The notes below the pieces were generated by a model. That model worked only from the letters and a program-made list of their open reading frames with translations, did not search any database and was not told the origin of the DNA. Source: GCA-020343675 sp964462945 (lineage in GTDB: Bacteria; Planctomycetota; Phycisphaerae; Sedimentisphaerales; Anaerobacaceae). Taken from it: 64,000 bases of DNA. Position 1 is the first letter of the stretch. Every line of letters begins with the position of its first letter. The stretch covers positions 62,001 through 126,000 of the forward strand of contig CAYWZW010000001.1 in NCBI GenBank assembly GCA_964462945.1, given 5' to 3'. The position numbers and the translations under genes were made by a program. Below are positions 59,601-64,000 of this stretch, in pieces.

Positions 59601-59919
59601 AGCAGCGTTCGTGCCGCGTTCTATCACAGCCGTAATTCAAATAGAACTCCGGCTTGAACGGAGCCTGTAAGGGCTGTACACGCGCGTAATCTGGAAATGC
59701 CTTCAGCCTATTCTCAAAGACACGTGCCCACGCTGGCACCAAAACGGGGCGTGCCCGAAATCTGCCCTGCGAGTCCCGCACAGCCCTGAGGCCGAAAATT
59801 TCGCATGGGCGAAGCGTATGTCAACCGCTCGGCGGGCTCGGGCGTCTTAGCCGCTGTCGCGGCGAACAGATCAGGTCGCTGATAGGCTTGGAACCAGAGA
59901 ACTGAAAGGAGCATTGACG
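59601..59919. other. Intergenic region, nothing recognised
   Basis: Overlapping minus-strand frames (59590-59781, 59714-60100) look like chance. One hairpin, GCCGC-TGTC-GCGGC, lies near 59851-59864, without a T-run. The ribosome site AAAGGAG of the next gene is at its right end. Confidence 0.4.
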
Positions 59920-60939
59920 ATGTGGGCAGTGGAACAGTCGCGTGTTTGGTCGGTTGTTGTTGTCTTGACGTTTCAGGGCATATCTTCAGGAGCGACCCCT
60001 CCAGATCAGGTTTCATATAATCAGAAGACGTATCCCTGCTACCCTCAAACGCTGGAGGCCAAGCCGGATATACCTTCACCTTACACAACAAAAGACGCAA
60101 TAGAGATAGTGACAGCTTTCACGAAAGACGGCAGGTACGCCCTTGTCCCCGTGACTGTCGAGAATGGCGATCCCTTGAACTACAAGCAAAAGCAATGGGG
60201 CAAAGGCCGGCAGCTTCAAGTCGATGCCGGAGATTTTCCTACGTTGGCCCGAACGGGGCTCCACTCAGAAGTGGAATTGAACCAGACGAAAATGATCACG
60301 GGTCGGTCCATCGCAGAGATTACGGAGCTTGGCCGGCCCGGAAGGTCATCCGGCGCCGGGTTCATGAGTCACGATGAAGACATTATCTCCGTTTTGAAGG
60401 CGGATAACCGGCTGGTAACGGAGTTGGGCTTGACCCATCCGCAAATAGCCAAGCCGTTATTTCACGTCTGGAACATGATTCTTAAAGACGTCGAACTGAA
60501 AAGGCTGGGCAGGTTTTGGGACCACATTGACTACATTCTGTACAACAGCAGAAAGGTGTCTTTGAAAGCCGAGGGTACGAGGGGATGGCAGGAATCCTTG
60601 TTCAATGATGAAATCCTGGGCATGTACCAGATCGAGATCGGGAGGAAGTTGGATCAGGATGAAAAAGCCTTCCTGCACAAGAAGTATTCGCGTCTCAGCG
60701 ACCAGCAAATGACGGATTTCTTCAAAGCGCTTTCACGTATTCACACAGGGGAGATGGTCCCTTACTACGTGATGCGGTACGGCTTCTACGAGGGCCACAC
60801 GGATTATCGCGCTGACCCGATCTCCGTTGCCTGGATCTTCGGCCTGAAAAACCTCGAGCAGACCGAAGCCGCATTTGAGGGAAAACTGTATGAGGTGCTG
60901 ACGCAGCATTTCCCAAGGGAAACGGCGGATAATAATTGA
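59920..60939 (+). CDS. Exported hypothetical protein
   Basis: ATG 59920 stands eight bases after AAAGGAG; a TTG six bases earlier is less well spaced. The 339-residue product has a weak signal (VWSVVVVLTFQGISSGA). No domain I recognise is present. The middle reads GRSIAEITELGRPGRSSGAGFMSHDEDIISVLKADNRLV, followed by helices (KPLFHVWNMILKDVELKRLGRFWDHIDYILYNSRKV) and ...YVMRYGFYEGHTDYRADPISVAWIFGLK. The composition is normal for a folded protein. It is probably a lone transcription unit; a poly-C/poly-G hairpin follows its stop. Confidence 0.78.
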   Translation: MWAVEQSRVWSVVVVLTFQGISSGATPPDQVSYNQKTYPCYPQTLEAKPDIPSPYTTKDAIEIVTAFTKDGRYALVPVTVENGDPLNYKQKQWGKGRQLQVDAGDFPTLARTGLHSEVELNQTKMITGRSIAEITELGRPGRSSGAGFMSHDEDIISVLKADNRLVTELGLTHPQIAKPLFHVWNMILKDVELKRLGRFWDHIDYILYNSRKVSLKAEGTRGWQESLFNDEILGMYQIEIGRKLDQDEKAFLHKKYSRLSDQQMTDFFKALSRIHTGEMVPYYVMRYGFYEGHTDYRADPISVAWIFGLKNLEQTEAAFEGKLYEVLTQHFPRETADNN

Positions 60940-60952
60940 TCCACGCTGCCTT

Positions 60953-60983
60953 CCCCCCCCCGCCAACAAGCGAAATGGGGGGG
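60953..60983. repeat. Poly-C / poly-G hairpin downstream of the hypothetical gene
   Basis: Nine C (60953-60961) and seven G (60977-60983) can pair over a loop GCCAACAAGCGAAAT. The gene end is 14 bases before it. It could stop transcription or be a damaged palindromic repeat. Runs of this length are prone to slippage. Confidence 0.5.
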
Positions 60984-61219
60984 TACCCTTGTATCTACAG
61001 CCTCTTTTCCCGTGCCGCACCTCATTCAAGAACAAAATCCACCTACGCTCATCGTGGCGTTTCCACCCCGCACAGGATACAGGCTCAACGGCCCGGATTT
61101 GGCTTGAAGCTCCCGCGAAAGATTCTTGACAATTCAAGCAGGGTGTATTAACCTCGTTAACGTTCCTCACATCGTCATATTGTAAATCTCAGAGAGGTTC
61201 TCTTAAGAAAGAGAGGTAT

Positions 61220-61972
61220 ATGATGAACAAGACCATAGAATCACTGGGCGTTGGGCTTCTGCGATTGCTCTGCTATTCCTACGGCGGTTTTCTCCTGGTC
61301 GTCTGTGCCGCCTGCTTTTCTCACTCGCAAATCAAAGCCGTGATCGATGCGCTGCATCCCAGCGTGGCGGTTCTGGCCATCGTTGTCATCGGGGCGGCCA
61401 TCTATGTTCTGCACCGCAGTATCGTCATGCCCGTTCACCACCTGCTGCTTTGCTCGCTCTTCCGGATCGGCGACAGGGCCAGGGGCACCGGAGAACACGC
61501 CGAGTTTTCGCCGGACCCGACACGGTATCTCGGCGAGGCGATTGGAGTCCCGGCCAGAAGGAGGATTACCGCATACAATATTCTGCGGCGAAGCGACTTC
61601 TTCCCCAACAGGGATTCTCTAAACGTGGCCCACGCCGAAAACGGCCTGCTGGTGATGAGTGGCGTGGGGCTGCTCATCGCGGCCGGCTATGCCGTGAGCC
61701 AGGGCAAGTCGTTTGGACTGACCCTGACTTTGTTCGTCCTGGCGCTCGTCTTTCTTGTTGCCTCTTTCTGGGCCGAATGGATTCAACATTCGGTGGAATG
61801 CTCGATAATCAAGGACCGCCCTGTAGAAGCGATGAAGATTCTGGCAAACACGGGCATCCTTCGCACAGAGGACATCCACGCGACGATGGAACTGCAAGAT
61901 CTCAAGGACAGCGAAACGCTGGAAGAAGATACCGTTGGCAGGGAGCAGACTTCCGACCCGGATACAACATGA
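61220..61972 (+). CDS. Hypothetical inner-membrane protein
   Basis: ATG 61220 or 61223 follows GAGAGG; the product has about 250 residues. Four membrane helices are visible: about 13-32 (LLRLLCYSYGGFLLVVCAACF), 46-66 (VAVLAIVVIGAAIYVLHR), 147-164 (LLVMSGVGLLIAAGYAV) and 170-190 (GLTLTLFVLALVFLVASFWAEW). The loop between helices 2 and 3 is basic; the C-terminal tail (ILRTEDIHATMELQDLKDSETLEED) is acidic and cytoplasmic. No family is recognised. Confidence 0.75.
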   Translation: MMNKTIESLGVGLLRLLCYSYGGFLLVVCAACFSHSQIKAVIDALHPSVAVLAIVVIGAAIYVLHRSIVMPVHHLLLCSLFRIGDRARGTGEHAEFSPDPTRYLGEAIGVPARRRITAYNILRRSDFFPNRDSLNVAHAENGLLVMSGVGLLIAAGYAVSQGKSFGLTLTLFVLALVFLVASFWAEWIQHSVECSIIKDRPVEAMKILANTGILRTEDIHATMELQDLKDSETLEEDTVGREQTSDPDTT

Positions 61973-62213
61973 CTTGGCTTAGGCGACAAGAAGGGCTGCG
62001 AGCCTCCGCGCCCGCGGCCCTTCCTTGCTATCATATCCTAATATTATACAAAATGCGGCCTGTGCATTCCTATTGTGGTGACTGCGTATTTTCACATCAA
62101 ACGGGGCCTTCCAGAGAAAATTGACTTATCGGACTATCTTAACAGCCTTTCTTTCTCCGGAAGGGGTGGACAATAAGGGCTCAACCGCCATCAAAGGAGC
62201 ATAGTGAACGGTT

Positions 62214-62666
62214 TTATAGGGCTTTCTCAACAGCCAAGCATAGGTGGGCTTTGACAAGGCTGTAAATGCTTCCGTTGCTTAATGAAGCCTGACGGAGAAA
62301 AAATGGCTGATTAGCAGCTTTGTGGTCTTCGAAGGACGTTGCACATCTGCCCCCGCACCGTCCGCTCAACACTAAGGAACCGTTTAGAGCCAAAAGCTGA
62401 AGATAGGGAAAAGGCCGGGGGACGTGAGCCAAGGCGAAAACAAAGACCGCCCGGCTGACAGAGGCCAGCGGGTCAGCGAAAGACTCACTGACCATATCCC
62501 CCCTTGTGGCGCTCCAGAACCAGCCTATCTCGACAGCATTGATGAAACCCACAGAGCTAACAACTGCGGAGTCTTCCGAGGGGAAGGTGTGCAGTCCGGC
62601 AGAAGTACTCGCCGTGTGCAGCAAGCAAATAGCTTCAATCATGCAAATTGCCAGTAACTTCTTCAT
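62214..62666 (-). CDS. Small exported hypothetical protein
   Basis: A 150-residue frame with a good ribosome site (AAGGAG, eight bases before ATG 62666) and a signal-like start (MKKLLAICMIEAICLLHTASTSAG). The rest is unlike any family I know, with low helical content and stretches such as GWFWSATRGDMVSESFADPL. The combination of ribosome site and signal supports a real gene, but the 3' part looks poor in coding character and could be decayed. Confidence 0.5.
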   Translation of the reverse strand: MKKLLAICMIEAICLLHTASTSAGLHTFPSEDSAVVSSVGFINAVEIGWFWSATRGDMVSESFADPLASVSRAVFVFALAHVPRPFPYLQLLALNGSLVLSGRCGGRCATSFEDHKAANQPFFLRQASLSNGSIYSLVKAHLCLAVEKAL

Positions 62667-62735
62667 TCTACTTCTCCTTCAGGCAGCAGGACGGGACTGT
62701 TTTGGCAAATTCTGCTTTTTTTCACCTGGTTCCCT

Positions 62736-62763
62736 TTGAAGTTGAGAATTGTTCTGCTATATT
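62736..62763 (+). promoter_or_regulatory. Sigma70-like promoter before the STAS gene
   Basis: TTGAAG (62736-62741) and TATATT (62758-62763) stand 16 bases apart. Transcription from near 62770 leaves almost no leader for an ATG at 62780 but a normal one for ATG 62858. Confidence 0.5.
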
Positions 62764-62857
62764 TTAGTTAGAGGGTTGGATGTGCCGCACAGAAACCGAT
62801 TCCGATAATAAACGTGAAGCAGCCCCATGCACGCCTGCTCAGGCGGAGGGAGCAGAA

Positions 62858-63217
62858 ATGGGAATTCAGAACTTCTCAAAAAATATCGTCCTAATCACTT
62901 TGCCGGAACAGCCACAATACGGGGACGAGCTTGAAGTGGTCAACAACATGCTCTGCGAGACGGTTGACCGCGATGTGGTGATCGACTTCGCCAAAGTCCA
63001 AATGCTCACCTCCGAGACTATCTGCGGTCTGATGATCCTGGACAGACTGCTCGGAGGGACCGGACATCAGCTTGTTCTGTGCAATCTTTCCTCAGCAATC
63101 AAACAAATCTTTGTGCGAACTGGTCTTGTGACGGTGTTCCAGTTTGCCGACGACGAGCTGGCCGCACTGGGATATCTGCGGAGCAGACATCTATCGTGGG
63201 CTGAAAGTCAACCGTGA
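62858..63217 (+). CDS. STAS-domain protein (anti-anti-sigma factor-like)
   Basis: I prefer ATG 62858, eight bases after GGAGG and at the very start of the domain; ATG 62780 would add 26 disordered residues. The 119-residue product is one STAS domain: IVLITLPEQPQYGDELEVVNNML, RDVVIDFAKVQMLTSETICGLMILDRLL, HQLVLCNLSSAIKQIFVRTGL. The Ser of LTSETIC aligns with the phosphorylated Ser of SpoIIAA (DSSG). Such proteins switch partners by phosphorylation by a serine kinase of the RsbW type; neither kinase nor phosphatase is encoded nearby. It may act in a general stress or envelope response. Confidence 0.82.
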   Translation: MGIQNFSKNIVLITLPEQPQYGDELEVVNNMLCETVDRDVVIDFAKVQMLTSETICGLMILDRLLGGTGHQLVLCNLSSAIKQIFVRTGLVTVFQFADDELAALGYLRSRHLSWAESQP

Positions 63218-63354
63218 TTTGCGAGCTGAGCCCGTTGTTTTCGGCTCTTTCACTTTTTCCTGATGCACGTTGTGCTTTCGAGCCGGATCCAGGAACACCT
63301 GCTGCGCTGCAAAGAATACCCTGGAAGGCCCTTCTTGGGCAGTCGCTTCGGAAC

Positions 63355-64000
63355 CTACGGCACGGCTTTAGCCGGTGTATTGGAGACCGACGTCTCGACA
63401 GACGGGGCGTTTTCTCCGGCACTGCCCTGAGCCTGTTTTTCTTCCGTTGCCGACCGCGACGCTTGTCTCGATTCGGAAGCCGGTTCTGACTGAGCGACTC
63501 GGGGCGGATTCAACAGGACACTCTCGCCGACTTCCAAACCACTGACGATCTGAACAAAGGTGTTATTGAACGCTCCCGTTTGCACCTCGCGTTCTTCGGG
63601 ACCTCGCTCGGTCGCAACATAGCAAATCTTCTTGCCGCCCCTATTTTCGACCACCTGAACCGGCACGATCTTCACGTCGTACAACCGCTCCACGAGAATC
63701 TCGATTTTCGCTGACATTCCCGGTTTGAGGACATCATGAGATCCGTCGATCGTGACCTGTGTTGTGTAAACCTTGACTCCGGGGTCGAACCAGCCGTGCT
63801 GGGGATCGGGCAACGGCGCAACCTTGAGCACCTTGCCGTAGAATGGTGTGTCCGGAAAGGCTTCCACGGTAATTGTCGCAGGCTGGCCCGGGAGAACCAT
63901 ATTCACCGACGACTCATGAACACGCAGCTCGGCGCCCATGACAGTGGAGTTGGGAATGGTGAAAATCTTCTGGCCCTTGTGGACCGCGTCCCCGACTTCG
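63355..64000 (-). CDS. HlyD/RND-type periplasmic adaptor subunit, partial
   Basis: The frame runs off the right edge, so the start is missing; about 214 residues remain. Just inside the edge is EVGDAVHKGQKIFTIPNSTVMGAELRVHESSVNMVLPGQPATITVEAFPDTPFYGKV, the lipoyl-like and beta-barrel parts of membrane-fusion adaptors. Then KVYTTQVTIDG, LKPGMSAKIEILVERL and the membrane-proximal domain (EREVQTGAFNNTFVQIVSGLEVGESVLLNPP). The tail is Ser/Glu/Ala-rich and disordered. It would join an inner-membrane pump (RND or ABC) to an outer-membrane channel; the pump gene should lie to the right or be unlinked. Confidence 0.87.
   Translation of the reverse strand, partial: EVGDAVHKGQKIFTIPNSTVMGAELRVHESSVNMVLPGQPATITVEAFPDTPFYGKVLKVAPLPDPQHGWFDPGVKVYTTQVTIDGSHDVLKPGMSAKIEILVERLYDVKIVPVQVVENRGGKKICYVATERGPEEREVQTGAFNNTFVQIVSGLEVGESVLLNPPRVAQSEPASESRQASRSATEEKQAQGSAGENAPSVETSVSNTPAKAVP

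Overview
The window looks like a chromosomal piece of a Planctomycetota bacterium, probably Phycisphaerae-like; this is an inference from gene content. The pointers are large secreted proteins built from LamG, PA14 and fibronectin-like modules, a MoxR/DUF58/BatA/DUF4175/DUF4159 operon of planctomycete type, Tat-exported Gfo/Idh/MocA oxidoreductases, DUF4838 and heparinase-like proteins, and an EF-G of the spd/mitochondrial type. GC content is moderately high. Short palindromic repeats are scattered through it, many of them inside genes.

Layout. 1-336: 3' end of a DUF2867 gene. 701-8836: five co-directional, tightly packed genes for a multiheme electron-transfer system: an 8-heme cytochrome, a fusion of a c-type multiheme domain with a membrane cytochrome b (CbcL-like), an anchored tri-heme protein, an NHL propeller and a 26-heme cytochrome. 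This makes 43 CXXCH motifs plus two variant sites. 9051-11533: a GH26-like/F5-8C fusion lacking half of the glycosidase domain, and a PQQ-type propeller. 11544-26620 (minus strand): an eight-gene operon, TPR/zincin protein > DUF4159 > MoxR > DUF58 > BatA/VWA > DUF4175 > VWA/GATase-like > C13/caspase-like protein. Six of its seven junctions are 4-base stop/start overlaps. 26941-29037: fusA-type EF-G. 30198-32157: DUF2156 protein and gpsA. 32614-39372: a type IV pilus operon (pilM, N, O, P-like, T, C and two prepilins), then tRNA-Val(GAC). 40060-44787: two large paralogous secreted proteins. 45380-47163: deoC and a hypothetical gene. 47515-56058: a polysaccharide-related locus (Tat aldo/keto reductase, two Tat Gfo/Idh/MocA proteins, heparinase-like protein, DUF4838 protein). 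56247-64000: K+ channel, small lipoproteins, a possible beta-barrel, a membrane protein, a STAS protein and the 3' part of an HlyD-type adaptor.

How the parts work together (inference). The cytochrome cluster could carry electrons from menaquinol through the CbcL-like b-type subunit to periplasmic and surface multiheme proteins, that is, extracellular electron transfer; no porin is visible. The MoxR operon resembles operons thought to act as chaperone or envelope-stress modules. The pilus genes provide the inner-membrane assembly platform and a retraction ATPase, but neither the extension ATPase nor the secretin is in the window.

The most unusual signal is the repeat load. At least six families of short, mostly palindromic repeats lie in intergenic DNA and also in frame within genes (cytochromes, NHL protein, C13-like protein, VWA protein, heparinase-like protein), where they add translated linkers without breaking the frame. 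A 175-bp MITE-like element with perfect terminal inverted repeats and a TAA direct repeat lies before the pilus operon.
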